From: Polaromonas sp. 39-63-25
GTDB lineage: Bacteria > Pseudomonadota > Gammaproteobacteria > Burkholderiales > Burkholderiaceae_C
Direction: 5' to 3'
NCBI RefSeq assembly: GCF_002278925.1
Contig: NZ_NCJH01000010.1
Coordinates: 1-64,000 of the forward strand
DNA: 64,000 nt
Below the pieces are notes generated by a model that made no database searches, was not told the DNA's origin, and was given only the letters and a program-made list of their open reading frames with translations. How positions within the stretch are numbered: position 1 is the stretch's first letter; each line of letters starts with the position of its first letter. Position numbers and translations under genes: made by a program. Below are positions 1-8,535 of the stretch, piece by piece.

Positions 1-729
1 CGCGGTGAGCGGCGTGCGCAATTCATGCGCAGCATCGCTGGTGAAGCGGCGTTCGCGGCTGATGGTCTCGCTCATGCGCGCCAGCAAATGGTTCAGGGTA
101 TTGACCAGCGGGAGCAGGTCACGCGAGACGGGGATATTTTGAATCGGGGTCAGCGCGTCCGGCGTCCGGCTGGCCAGCACCTGCCGCAGGCGCTCCAGCG
201 GCAACAGGCCACTTCCAACGCCGAACCACAGTACCAGCAGACTGCCGATCAGGGCAGCGACAAAGGGCGTGGCCGCTGCAACCGTCACATTGCGCAGCAG
301 CGTATCCCGTTCGGTCAGGCGGTCCGCCGTGGTAACGCGCAAACCATTTGTTTCCAGGGTATAGCTGCGCCAGTGTTCGCCTTTGATTTCACGGTCGGAA
401 AAACCGAGGGCAGCCGTCGCGAGGGACTCTGGCGTAGCGCCTGGCGTACGCGCGATCACCTCGCCGCGCATGGAAACCTGGCACGCCAACCCTTTTGCCT
501 CCATCGGCATGCTCAAGGTGGATGGGCCAGCTTTTCCGGTGCGGCCATCCCAGGCTGCGGGGTTCTGCGACATCAGTCCGGCGACCATATGGGCGGACAT
601 GGCAAGACGCTGATCCAGCGTGCGCTGCATTTCCTTGTCCAGACCGTGCAGCATCCAGAGCGCGACGGCGCCCCACAGCAGGATCATCGAGATGCCGATC
701 ATCAGCAACAAGCGCAGCCTGAGCGTCAT
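1..729 (-). CDS. Two-component sensor histidine kinase (partial, QseC/TctE-like)
   Basis: Membrane sensor kinase that should phosphorylate the adjacent response regulator. The start at 729 overlaps the regulator stop as ATGA, so the two are translationally coupled. A first membrane helix lies at about residues 3-25, a periplasmic loop follows, a second helix lies near residues 150-170, then HAMP-like sequence. The H-box reads FTSDAAHELRTPLTA, with the phospho-accepting His at residue 235. The window edge cuts the protein at about residue 243, so the ATP-binding domain is not visible. The frame from 729 is open to the edge although no listed long ORF covers it. The signal sensed is unknown; the neighbouring thiol-redox operon suggests envelope stress. 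Confidence 0.9.
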   Translation of the reverse strand, partial: MTLRLRLLLMIGISMILLWGAVALWMLHGLDKEMQRTLDQRLAMSAHMVAGLMSQNPAAWDGRTGKAGPSTLSMPMEAKGLACQVSMRGEVIARTPGATPESLATAALGFSDREIKGEHWRSYTLETNGLRVTTADRLTERDTLLRNVTVAAATPFVAALIGSLLVLWFGVGSGLLPLERLRQVLASRTPDALTPIQNIPVSRDLLPLVNTLNHLLARMSETISRERRFTSDAAHELRTPLTA

Positions 730-1391
730 GCTTTCCCCGCGCTGAACCGGTAACCCACGCCACGCACCGTTTCGATCACATCGGCCCCCAGCTTGCGCCG
801 CAGATGATGGATATGCACACTGAGGGCGTTGCTTTCGATCTCCTCACTGAAATCGTAAAGGCTGTCTTTCAGCTGGTCCGGGCTCAGGATGCGTCCACCC
901 GCATGCAGCAGGGCGGCCAGCAGCGCCAGCTCGCGCCGCGATAAAGTGACAGCGCGTCCGTGCAGGGAAACTTCGCCACTGACCGGATCAAGGCGCAGCG
1001 GTCCGTGCTCGATGACATCCACGCTGCGTCCGGCGGCACGGCGCAGCAAGGCTTGCAGGCGGGCCACCAGCTCGTTGAGATCGAAAGGCTTGAGGAGATA
1101 GTCGTCCGCGCCGGCGCGCAGCCCGGCCACGCGGTCTTCGACGGCGTCGCGCGCTGTCAGGATGAGAACGGGCAGCGTCATGCCATTGGCCCGCAAGCGT
1201 TGCAGCAGGCGCATGCCGTCCTCGTCGGGCAGCCCGAGATCAAGGATCACCACGTCACAATGCACGCCCGACAAGGCGGCTTCGGCATGCGCCGCGGTAC
1301 GTACGCCATCGACCGTCAAGCCGTGCGCGCGCAGACCAGCCAGGATGCCGTGGGCTATCAGTTCATCATCTTCAATCAGCAACACGCGCAC
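726..1391 (-). CDS. OmpR-family response regulator (QseB/PmrA/TctD-like)
   Basis: DNA-binding response regulator of 221 residues, the usual length of the family. The receiver domain (about 1-115) carries the acidic pair EDD at 7-9, the phospho-acceptor Asp51 in VVILDLGLP and the conserved Lys in LLKPFD. The C-terminal winged helix (about 125-218) ends in the typical TVRGVGYRF. It is paired with the overlapping kinase gene. It is divergent from the dsbD operon across an 80-110 bp gap that contains a PmrA/QseB-type direct repeat, so autoregulation and control of the disulfide operon are both likely. Confidence 0.95.
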   Translation of the reverse strand: MRVLLIEDDELIAHGILAGLRAHGLTVDGVRTAAHAEAALSGVHCDVVILDLGLPDEDGMRLLQRLRANGMTLPVLILTARDAVEDRVAGLRAGADDYLLKPFDLNELVARLQALLRRAAGRSVDVIEHGPLRLDPVSGEVSLHGRAVTLSRRELALLAALLHAGGRILSPDQLKDSLYDFSEEIESNALSVHIHHLRRKLGADVIETVRGVGYRFSAGKA

Positions 1392-1439
1392 GACCTGTCC
1401 TCCATGCCGGATAGTATCCAGGCCTTAAATTATCCCAGC

Positions 1440-1456
1440 GTTAACGCAGCCTTAAT
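1440..1456. promoter_or_regulatory. Putative PmrA/QseB-type box
   Basis: The sequence GTTAAC-GCAGC-CTTAAT gives two TTAA hexamers with an 11-bp period. This is the spacing of PmrA/QseB-class OmpR regulator boxes. Another CTTAA lies at 1424-1428. The site lies in the divergent gap between the response regulator and dsbD. It is a pattern match only. Confidence 0.5.
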
Positions 1457-1500
1457 CTGGGCACGCAAAGATGAGTGCTTCATTTGATGTGAAGGCATTC

Positions 1501-3288
1501 ATGCTGCGTTTGTTGTGGTTGATCGTGATGGTGCCCGTGTTGTGGGCGCTGCCGGCGCATGCCCAGCAGGAATTCCTGCCGGTAGATCAGGCTTTTCGCC
1601 TGAGCATCAGCCAGGATGGCGATGGCCAGGTGCGCCTGAACTGGGACATCCGCAAGGGATACTACCTTTATCGCCAGCAAATGAAGGTCGAAGCCGACCC
1701 CGCCGGTGGTGCGCTGCAGGTCCTGTGGCCGGCCGGCACGCCCAAAACCGATGAAACCTACGGCAAAAGCGAGGTTTATCACGACCAGGTCAGCGTCCTG
1801 GTCAAGGCGACCGATGCCCGGGCGCTGACCATCGGCTGGCAGGGCTGCGCCGATGCGGGTCTTTGCTACCCGCCGCAGACCCGGCGCGTCAACCTGGCCG
1901 ATGTCGCGGCAACGCTGGCAGTCCCGGCCGATCCGGCCACGACCCGCCAGAGTCCGGAGCCCCCAGGCGCGCTCGGCGAAGACCAGGACCTGGCCGAACG
2001 CCTGTCGCGTATCCCTATGGGCTGGATGCTTGTCGTGTTCTTCGGCCTGGGGCTGCTGATGACCTTCACGCCCTGCGTGCTGCCGATGGTGCCAATTCTC
2101 TCCAGCCTGATCGCGGGCAGCGGCGCGAGTCCCTGGCGCGGTTTTATCCTCTCGCTGGCCTTTGTACTGCCGATGGCGCTGACTTACGCCGGTGTCGGCG
2201 CGGCCGCGGCGCTGGCCGGCGCCAATCTGCAGGCGGTGTTGCAGAATCCTTGGGTGCTGGGCACCTTCGGTCTGGTGTTTGTCGTGCTGGCGCTGGCCAT
2301 GTTCGGCTTTTATGAACTGCAACTGCCCGCCGTGCTGCGCAACCGCCTGAACAACGCCAGCCAGGGCCGGCGCGGCGGCACGGTGGCGGGCGCCGCCGCG
2401 ATGGGCGTGCTGTCGGCACTGCTGGTCGGCCCCTGCATGACCGCGCCCCTGGCCGGCGCGCTGCTTTATATCGGCAATACCGGCGATGTCGTGACCGGCG
2501 CCCTGGTCCTGTTTGCCATGGGCCTGGGCATGGGTGTGCCGCTGCTGCTGGTCGGGACGCTGGGCGCACGGCTGCTGCCGCGTCCCGGCGACTGGATGAA
2601 CCGGGTCAAGGTGCTGTTCGGCTTTGTCCTGCTGGGCACCGCCATTGTGTTCGTGGCGCGGGTATTGCCTGCGGCGCTGACGCTGGGCTTGTGGGGCGCC
2701 TGGTTGCTGGCCATCGCACTGAGTTTGCTGGCGCTGGGCCAGAAGCTCGGCATGGCCAGCGGACGCCTGATGTCCCGTTACCTGGCACTGCTGCTCGGCC
2801 TGTGGGGCGGCGCGATGGTGATCGGCGCGGCCGGAGGCGCCCAGAATCCCCTGCAGCCGCTGGCCTTCCAGGCAAGAGGCGTCGCGCCCGCGCAGGCGGC
2901 GGTCGGCAGTGACTTCATGGCCCGCTTCGAGCCGCTCAAGACACAACAAGCGCTCGAGACCCGCATTGCCGAAGCCGGACAGCGCGGGCAGTGGACGCTG
3001 GTGGATTTTTACGCTGAATGGTGCGTGTCCTGCGACGTGATCGAGCGCAAGGTATTCGCCGAGCCGCGGGTGCAACAGGCTTTGGCCGGCATGCAATTGC
3101 TGCGCCCCGACGTGACGGCCAACAATGCGGACGATCAGGCGCTGATGCGCGCCCACCAGATTCTCGGACCGCCGACCATGCTGCTGATTGGCCCCGATGG
3201 CAAGGAACGCCGTGCCGAGCGCATCATCGGCGAACTCGATGCCGACGAATTTCTCGCCCGCCTGGCGCGTGCAAAACAAGGAACCTGA
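1501..3288 (+). CDS. dsbD: Thiol:disulfide interchange protein DsbD
   Basis: Carries electrons from cytoplasmic thioredoxin across the inner membrane to periplasmic reductases. I prefer the start at 1501 because GAAGG sits 5 bases before it and it opens directly with a signal peptide (MLRLLWLIVM..PAHA). A start at 1471 would add ten residues. All three DsbD parts are visible: an N-terminal periplasmic domain with GCADAGLCYPP; a membrane core with helices carrying TPCVLP and GPCMTAP, the redox cysteine pair; and a C-terminal thioredoxin domain with WCVSC. The stop abuts the ATG of the next gene, so it heads an operon with a TlpA-like protein and DsbG, as in Scs/Dsb clusters tied to copper stress. 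Confidence 0.95.
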   Translation: MLRLLWLIVMVPVLWALPAHAQQEFLPVDQAFRLSISQDGDGQVRLNWDIRKGYYLYRQQMKVEADPAGGALQVLWPAGTPKTDETYGKSEVYHDQVSVLVKATDARALTIGWQGCADAGLCYPPQTRRVNLADVAATLAVPADPATTRQSPEPPGALGEDQDLAERLSRIPMGWMLVVFFGLGLLMTFTPCVLPMVPILSSLIAGSGASPWRGFILSLAFVLPMALTYAGVGAAAALAGANLQAVLQNPWVLGTFGLVFVVLALAMFGFYELQLPAVLRNRLNNASQGRRGGTVAGAAAMGVLSALLVGPCMTAPLAGALLYIGNTGDVVTGALVLFAMGLGMGVPLLLVGTLGARLLPRPGDWMNRVKVLFGFVLLGTAIVFVARVLPAALTLGLWGAWLLAIALSLLALGQKLGMASGRLMSRYLALLLGLWGGAMVIGAAGGAQNPLQPLAFQARGVAPAQAAVGSDFMARFEPLKTQQALETRIAEAGQRGQWTLVDFYAEWCVSCDVIERKVFAEPRVQQALAGMQLLRPDVTANNADDQALMRAHQILGPPTMLLIGPDGKERRAERIIGELDADEFLARLARAKQGT

Positions 3289-4125
3289 ATGCTCAACGTC
3301 AATCTGGGGCCCTTCTCCGTGCAAGTCAGCCATCTGCTCGTGCTGGCGTCCCTGCTGGTCGCGGCCGGAGTCGGCCACCTGGCCGGGCGGCGTCAGCAAG
3401 CGGGCATCGTCAACGTCTTGTCCGACATGGCGTGGGCTGGACTGCTGGTCGCACGCATCGCCTTCGTCGCCACATGGTTTGACCTGTACCGCGACGCACC
3501 GTGGTCCATCCTGGACATTCGCGACGGCGGCTTTTCACCATGGGCCGGCCTGGCAGCGGCCTTGCTGGTGGCGATCGTGCACGGCTGGCACCGCGCGGCG
3601 CTGCGCAAGCCGCTGGCCCTGGGCTTGACCGCCGGTGCGCTCGCCTGGGCAGCGATGTCGGGTGCGCTCGGCACCTTCGACAACACCCCCAGACCGGCCC
3701 TGCCAACCGTGGCGTTGACAACGCTTGCAGGCGAATCGACAGACCTCGCGGCGCTCGCCAAGGGCCAGCCCATGGTGGTCAACCTCTGGGCCAGCTGGTG
3801 CCCGCCCTGCCGCCGCGAAATGCCAGTCCTCGCCGAGGCACAGCAGCGGGAAACCGGAATAACTTTTGTCTTCGCCAACCAGAGCGAAGACGCGGCGACC
3901 GCCCTGCGCTACCTGAGCGCCAGCGCACTGAGTCTGGCCAATGTGGTGCTCGACCCCGGCGCTGAACTGGGCCGTGCAGTCGGCTCGACGGGACTGCCGA
4001 CCACGCTCTTCTACGATGCCAGCGGACAACTGGCCGATACCCACATGGGCGAACTGTCGGCCGCCTCGCTGGCCAGCAAGTTAAACCCATTGCGCACGCG
4101 CACCACTTTCTCAACCAAGGAATAG
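3289..4125 (+). CDS. TlpA-like thioredoxin with N-terminal membrane domain
   Basis: Periplasm-facing membrane-anchored thiol reductase. The first half (about 1-130) holds several hydrophobic helices resembling the prolipoprotein-transferase-like membrane module fused to TlpA proteins. The second half is a TlpA/ResA thioredoxin fold with the active site WASWCPPC (Cys171 and Cys174) and a later cis-Pro in TGLPTT. The ATG follows the dsbD stop with no gap, so translation is coupled, and DsbD is the likely electron donor. The natural substrate is unknown. It may be the ScsD-equivalent of this cluster. Confidence 0.9.
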   Translation: MLNVNLGPFSVQVSHLLVLASLLVAAGVGHLAGRRQQAGIVNVLSDMAWAGLLVARIAFVATWFDLYRDAPWSILDIRDGGFSPWAGLAAALLVAIVHGWHRAALRKPLALGLTAGALAWAAMSGALGTFDNTPRPALPTVALTTLAGESTDLAALAKGQPMVVNLWASWCPPCRREMPVLAEAQQRETGITFVFANQSEDAATALRYLSASALSLANVVLDPGAELGRAVGSTGLPTTLFYDASGQLADTHMGELSAASLASKLNPLRTRTTFSTKE

Positions 4126-4132
4126 ATTTCCC

Positions 4133-4900
4133 ATGATCAAAAAAACATATGTTCAATTTGCAATTTTTATGGGCTTGCTCGGCATGGCTATGGGCACACA
4201 GGCCAAAGACTGGCCCGCACCGATCAAGGCGCTGGAAGCCAAGGGGGTTGAGGTGATCGGGACATTCGATGCGCCCGGCGGACTGACCGGCTATGCCGCC
4301 ATGATCGAGCAGCAGCCGCTGGCCATCTACCTGACCGCCGACGGCAAGCAAGCCATCGTCGGCTCCATGATCGATGCAAAAGGCGTGGACCTGAGCCAGG
4401 AACCGCTGAACCGGCTGGTGGCCAAACCCATGGCCGCGAAAACCTGGAAGCAGCTGGAGGGCAGCACCTGGATTGCCGATGGCGCCAAAAATGCCCCGCG
4501 GATCATTTACACCTTCACCGACCCCAACTGCCCCTACTGCAACAAGCTCTGGAACGATACCAGGCCCTGGGTGACGGCCGGCAAGGTTCAGCTGCGCCAT
4601 GTCATGGTGGCCATTCTCGGGCCAACCAGCCCGGGGAAAGCGGCGGCTCTCCTGTCTGCGCAGGACCCGCAGACCGCACTGACGCAGCATGAACAACAAC
4701 ATCGCAGCGGTGGTGTGAAGCCCCTGGCTCAGATTTCGCCCAAAGTCCGCGCGCAGCTCGACGCCAACCAGGAGTTGATGCAGCAACTGGGCTTTTCCGC
4801 CACGCCGACGACGCTTTACAAAGACGCCGATGGCAACCTGAAGACCATACAGGGCGCACCGTCGGCCGAGATGCTGAGTCGCGTCCTCGGACCGCGCTGA
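4133..4900 (+). CDS. dsbG: Thiol:disulfide interchange protein DsbG
   Basis: Periplasmic disulfide isomerase/reductase that DsbD would keep reduced. A signal peptide ends around GTQA. An N-terminal dimerisation part (about 25-90) precedes a thioredoxin domain with FTDPNCPYCNKLW, giving the CPYC site at Cys133-Cys136, the tetrapeptide typical of DsbG rather than DsbC. The cis-Pro loop SATPTT follows near residue 225. Length (255) fits the family. It starts 7 bases after the TlpA-like gene in the same operon. Known DsbG proteins protect single cysteines from over-oxidation, which agrees with a copper-stress setting. Confidence 0.93.
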   Translation: MIKKTYVQFAIFMGLLGMAMGTQAKDWPAPIKALEAKGVEVIGTFDAPGGLTGYAAMIEQQPLAIYLTADGKQAIVGSMIDAKGVDLSQEPLNRLVAKPMAAKTWKQLEGSTWIADGAKNAPRIIYTFTDPNCPYCNKLWNDTRPWVTAGKVQLRHVMVAILGPTSPGKAAALLSAQDPQTALTQHEQQHRSGGVKPLAQISPKVRAQLDANQELMQQLGFSATPTTLYKDADGNLKTIQGAPSAEMLSRVLGPR

Positions 4901-4920
4901 GCCTGCTCAAGGAATCAACC

Positions 4921-5430
4921 ATGGCGATGCAAGGGATGACAGACAGGCCGGACCGAAAGAGCCTGCTCCAGGGACTTGTCAAGGAGTCGATTCGATCCGG
5001 CACCATTGCATCGATCGCGATGATTCCTTTCGGCTTCGTATTCCAGCTTCTAGGGCTGCGCGTTGGTCACTACGGGAAAAAACTGCTCGAAGTATTTTTC
5101 ACCAACTATTCCGAGATGACATTTCGACTATTGATGTTCATCGAACACTTCGTCATCGGCTGGCTGTCTGCGGTTCCCTTGCTCGTGCTTCTCGTTCTGT
5201 TGAAAAACAGATTTGCCGCATGGGCCGTGGGCGCCATTTACGGCCTTGGCTACTATGTCATCCTCAATTCCTTGGCGCTGCCACTGATTTTTGGGGATCA
5301 AACCCCCTGGACGCTTGGCTTCTCCGTGATGTATCCGAGCTTGGTCATTCACATCGTTTTTGGAGTTTCCATCGCACTCACATCAAGGCATTTTGTATTT
5401 TGTTTACCGCGTGTAAAAACGATGACATGA
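4921..5430 (+). CDS. Small integral membrane protein, unknown function
   Basis: A 169-residue protein with about four hydrophobic helices (near 28-48, 72-100, 101-125, 135-160). It carries no motif I recognise. It begins 20 bases after dsbG on the same strand, preceded by an AAGGA-type ribosome site, and so is probably the last gene of the disulfide operon. Its stop lies directly at the left edge of the IS21 remnant, so the native 3' end may have been altered by the insertion. Function unknown. Confidence 0.75.
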   Translation: MAMQGMTDRPDRKSLLQGLVKESIRSGTIASIAMIPFGFVFQLLGLRVGHYGKKLLEVFFTNYSEMTFRLLMFIEHFVIGWLSAVPLLVLLVLLKNRFAAWAVGAIYGLGYYVILNSLALPLIFGDQTPWTLGFSVMYPSLVIHIVFGVSIALTSRHFVFCLPRVKTMT

Positions 5431-5431
5431 C

Positions 5432-5780
5432 TGTTGAATTCCGTCGAAAACTGACCCAGTTAGGGCAGTAATTTCCATACTGCGAGATCAGATGTCCATC
5501 CGCGAGATTGCAAGGCGTACAGGCCTGGCTCGCAACACAGTGAAGAAGTACCTGCGATCAGATGAGACTGAGCCCAGCGACGAAAGACGGGTCAGCGCCA
5601 GCAAGCGCTATCCCTACGCCGGGAAGCTGTCCACCTGGCTGGGAATCGAGGCAACAAAATCGCGGAAACAGCGACGCACTTTGAGGCAGATCCACACAGT
5701 CATATCCTTGAAACTGGAAATGACAGCCATCGATTCAAAAATAGCTCTGCAAAGACTCAAACCCAAAGGGGAAGTGCCCT
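5432..5780 (+). mobile_element. IS21-family insertion sequence remnant
   Basis: The stretch opens with TGTTGAATTCCGTCG and AAACTGACCCA, resembling an IS21-family terminal repeat. The start of an istA transposase follows. No istB and no right end are visible, and the istA reading frame decays after about 70 codons and runs into the 3' end of the multicopper oxidase gene. It is therefore a left-end fragment, probably left by a deletion or recombination that joined the disulfide operon to the copper island. Confidence 0.75.
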
Positions 5781-5803
5781 TCACGCTTGCACGCGAAAGT
5801 TGA
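5492..5803 (+). pseudogene. istA: Truncated IS21 transposase IstA (N-terminal fragment)
   Basis: Residues 1-70 match the IstA helix-turn-helix region: MSIREIARRTGLARNTVKKY, then the segment with TKSRKQRRTLRQIH. In-frame IstA-like sequence (ISILRDQ) extends upstream to about 5468, so the native start is lost or nonstandard. After codon 70 the similarity ends. The last codons are antisense to the 3' end of the oxidase gene, so the catalytic DDE domain is absent and the gene cannot transpose. Confidence 0.8.
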
Positions 5804-7418
5804 TCATCATGCCGCCATCTTCGTGTTCCAGATTGTGGCAATGGAACACATAGATCTGGTCGCCGGGGTAATCGTGGGCGAAATCGATCGCCACCCGCAC
5901 CGTTTCGCCGGGCCAGACCAGCACGGTATCTTTCCAGCCGAGGTCGCTCACGGTGCGGCCCTGGCCGAAGCGCGCCGTGGCCGCGACCTGGGGCGGGCTG
6001 CCAATGCGTTCGAGCACCTGGAACGAAAAACCGTGGATGTGCATCGGGTGCGGCATGCCCAGCGTCGGGTTGCTGATGTTCCAGATTTCCACCGCCCCGC
6101 GTTTGACGTCGAATGCGATCTCGTCCATGCGGAAGGTGCGTCCGTTGATGAGGAAACGCATCTGTCCCATCGACAGCTCGATCTTGCGCTGCGCGGCGCC
6201 GTTGGTAGGGATGGGCTTGACCTGGGACAGCGTGGCTGGCAGTTTGGCGACAACGCGTTCGCCGGCCATCACCGACAGCTTCAACACGTTGAACTCCGCA
6301 CCCAGCGGCAGCCGTGACGAGCTCATGGTGGCCATCATCCGCCCCATGCCCATGCCGCCCATGTTGCCAGCAGGCCCTTCGTTTTCCATCGCATCGAACG
6401 CCAGGCTCCTGAGGAAGATGTCCTCACCAGGCTGAGCCTGGCCCGCGTCGAACAGCACATCGAGGCGCTCGCCCGGCGCGAGAAAAGCTTCGCTCACCGT
6501 TTCCGGCCGCTCGATCAGGCCGCCATCGGTGCCGATGACAGTGAAGTCCAGCGTTGTCTTACCCTTGACGAAGGCGAGCCGGTAGATGCGCGCATTCGAT
6601 CCGTTGAGCAACCGCAGGCGGTAGGTGCGCGGTGTGACGGCCTGCACCGCATTGGGCGTCAGATTGGCGAGCACGATGTCACCGAGCCAGCCCATCATGG
6701 CTTCATGGGCATCAGGCTTGTACAACAGCTTGCCCTGCGCGTCGAACTGCTTGTCCTGGATGACCAGGGGCAAGTCGGTGACGCCGAGTTGCAAGTCAAG
6801 CGACTTGCTCAGCCGGCGCTGGTCGTCGTCGTCCACCAGGAAGAAACTCGCCAGACCGTGGTAGGCCTGCTCAGCGGTCAGCTCGTGCGCGTGGGTGTGG
6901 TACCAGTAAGTGCCGCCGCGGTTACTGACCTTGAAGTCATACGCGTAGCGACCTCCGGGGCCGATGGTGCTTGCCGGATGGCCGTCCATGGCGGCGGGCG
7001 TGTGCAGGCCGTGCCAGTGGATGATGGTCGACTCCTGAAGCGCGTTGTTCAGGCTGACCGTGAAGCGCGCGCCGCTCTCGATGCGCAGGATGGGGTTCTG
7101 GTAAGCCTTGCCCGCCTGCTCGGTCTGGTACAGCAAGAAGGGGGATTCGCGGCCGGGCAGCAGCGGGAAGCTCGCCGCGGTGGTGCGGATTTTCAGAGGT
7201 CCCGCGACATCGAGTACTCCGAACGGCCCGCTGCCCCCAGGAATGAACAGCTTTTGCTGGAAATTTTCTGCTGCCACCGGATCGAAGGGATAGTGACGAA
7301 ACGGCCCGCCCGCCAGCGCCCCGGAACGGGGCGATCCGTAATACATCCAGGCGGCGCCCCCAGCGGCGGCCACGGTCGCCACACCGGCAAACTGAAACAG
7401 CTGTCTTCTTTGCAACAT
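5781..7418 (-). CDS. Multicopper oxidase (CueO/CopA-like)
   Basis: Periplasmic copper-dependent oxidase, likely oxidising Cu(I) in copper detoxification. A Tat-type start (RRQLFQF followed by a hydrophobic stretch) predicts export in folded form. All four copper-ligand motifs are visible in order: HWHG, WYHTHAH, HPMHIHG and FHCHNLEHEDGGMM (type 1 Cys-His-Met). A Met-rich loop MGGMGMGRMM in the middle resembles the Cu(I)-binding Met segment of CueO. Length 545 is normal. It lies 232 bp downstream of the cupredoxin gene on the same strand and probably shares its copper-responsive transcription. Confidence 0.93.
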   Translation of the reverse strand: MLQRRQLFQFAGVATVAAAGGAAWMYYGSPRSGALAGGPFRHYPFDPVAAENFQQKLFIPGGSGPFGVLDVAGPLKIRTTAASFPLLPGRESPFLLYQTEQAGKAYQNPILRIESGARFTVSLNNALQESTIIHWHGLHTPAAMDGHPASTIGPGGRYAYDFKVSNRGGTYWYHTHAHELTAEQAYHGLASFFLVDDDDQRRLSKSLDLQLGVTDLPLVIQDKQFDAQGKLLYKPDAHEAMMGWLGDIVLANLTPNAVQAVTPRTYRLRLLNGSNARIYRLAFVKGKTTLDFTVIGTDGGLIERPETVSEAFLAPGERLDVLFDAGQAQPGEDIFLRSLAFDAMENEGPAGNMGGMGMGRMMATMSSSRLPLGAEFNVLKLSVMAGERVVAKLPATLSQVKPIPTNGAAQRKIELSMGQMRFLINGRTFRMDEIAFDVKRGAVEIWNISNPTLGMPHPMHIHGFSFQVLERIGSPPQVAATARFGQGRTVSDLGWKDTVLVWPGETVRVAIDFAHDYPGDQIYVFHCHNLEHEDGGMMINFRVQA

Positions 7419-7650
7419 ATAACTGCCCTTTACAAGCTTCTGCTATCCCGCCAGTTCACCGGATCCGACGGCAATCAATGCGTCATTCGATAAAGCAGCC
7501 AGGCGAAAAACGTCCCTGCAAATGGCGCTCAAGTGCTCAGCACGCGCAGAGCGCCATAGAAACCGGAGTTTTCACTCATTTCCATTCCGGTTCAGTCCAC
7601 GGACATGCCGAGCGCGCCGACTTGGCTAACGCCAGTGGTAGCCGTAAAGG

Positions 7651-8163
7651 TCAGTGTTTGTGACCGTTAGGGCCGTCACTCTTTGGCGGTAGTTTGCTGC
7701 TTGCCACATTCACCAGCCCTTTCATACCGGCGTCAAAGTGGCCGGGCTGCAGGCAGGCGAAGTTAACCTTGCCCGCCGTTGTGAACTGCCAGATGATCTC
7801 GCCGCTTTTACCCGGCGCTACGGTGACCATATTGTCGTCGGCGTGTTCCATCTCCGGGTTTTTCTTCATCACCTCATAGTGGTCCTGGAGATCCTTTTCG
7901 GTACCCAGCACCATTTCGTGCTTGACCTTACCGGAGTTCTTGGCGACGAAGCGAATGGTTTCACCTTGTTTGACGTTGAAGTTTGAAGAGTGGAAGCGCA
8001 TGTCGTCTTTCATATCAACGATCACTGTGCGCGTGACTTTAGATGAGAGACCGGGCTTGCCAATCGCGCCGTCGCCATGGTCACCCGCGTGGCTTCCGGC
8101 CGCCATCGCGGACAAGGACAACAAGGCGCAAGGCAGAGAGAGCAGGATGTTTCTTGATTTCAT
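7651..8163 (-). CDS. copI: Periplasmic cupredoxin, CopI-like copper-tolerance protein
   Basis: A small blue-copper-fold protein of 170 residues with a signal peptide ending near MAAGSHA. A short His-rich segment follows, then a cupredoxin domain with the type 1 site: a His in KVKHEM and the loop FACLQPGHFDAGM supplying Cys, His and Met. The tail is His-rich (GPNGHKH). This matches the CopI/azurin-like family known for copper tolerance in betaproteobacteria. It is the promoter-proximal gene of the copI-oxidase pair, downstream of a perfect 22-bp palindrome at 8332-8353. The symbol is assigned by similarity and is less certain than the fold. Confidence 0.85.
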   Translation of the reverse strand: MKSRNILLSLPCALLSLSAMAAGSHAGDHGDGAIGKPGLSSKVTRTVIVDMKDDMRFHSSNFNVKQGETIRFVAKNSGKVKHEMVLGTEKDLQDHYEVMKKNPEMEHADDNMVTVAPGKSGEIIWQFTTAGKVNFACLQPGHFDAGMKGLVNVASSKLPPKSDGPNGHKH

Positions 8164-8331
8164 TGAATACCTTTCAAGGGCGGTGGCAGGAAAAAAGAAT
8201 CAGTGCTTCGTATGCGGGCACTTCCTAGATATGAATTTTTCGCCCATCGGGACGAAAGTGCGTCATCCGTGTCGATCACAGGTTGAGAGACCCCGAGTTT
8301 AAATATCCGAATCCTGCGCCAGACCTACCGG

Positions 8332-8353
8332 GAGATTACAAATTTGTAATCTC
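8332..8353. promoter_or_regulatory. Perfect 22-bp palindrome, putative CopR box
   Basis: The half-site GAGATTACAAA is followed at once by its exact reverse complement TTTGTAATCTC. The core GATTAC-N6-GTAATC resembles CusR/CopR operator half-sites (ATTACAA-like arms). It lies about 170 bp upstream of copI and between copI and the two-component pair. That makes it the best candidate binding site for the copper regulator encoded at 9969-10649. Confidence 0.7.
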
Positions 8354-8369
8354 TCCGAAAACACAAGCA

Positions 8370-8475
8370 GCTGTAAAACAAGTAAAAAATCCCGTGTGTC
8401 TTCTTGCGGTCAAAGACGAACTCAGGCCGACCGAATACCTGCGACAGGGTCTCAGCGAATACGACTGCGCTGCAG
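8370..8475 (+). pseudogene. Fossil N-terminus of a CusR/CopR-type response regulator
   Basis: The plus-strand frame reads VCLLAVKDELRPTEYLRQGL and continues SEYD. It aligns with the start of heavy-metal response regulators (compare [18 protein letters not shown] of the intact regulator at 10649). After this the frame runs antisense through the end of copS and no receiver domain follows. Placement just downstream of the palindrome is where a copR gene divergent from copI would start. It looks like the leftover of an older divergent arrangement. Confidence 0.6.
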
Positions 8476-8535
8476 GCGCGGTGCTCATCGGGAATGATGA
8501 GATGCACCTCGCACTCACCCTCGTCATGCAGGACT

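Noticed and set aside
1480-3399. Long minus-strand ORF (639 codons) opposite dsbD
   Set aside because: Composition is His/Gln/Arg-rich shadow translation of a well-supported DsbD gene; no domain.
3779-4786. Minus-strand ORF of 335 codons
   Set aside because: Antisense to the TlpA-like gene and dsbG, both of which show catalytic motifs.
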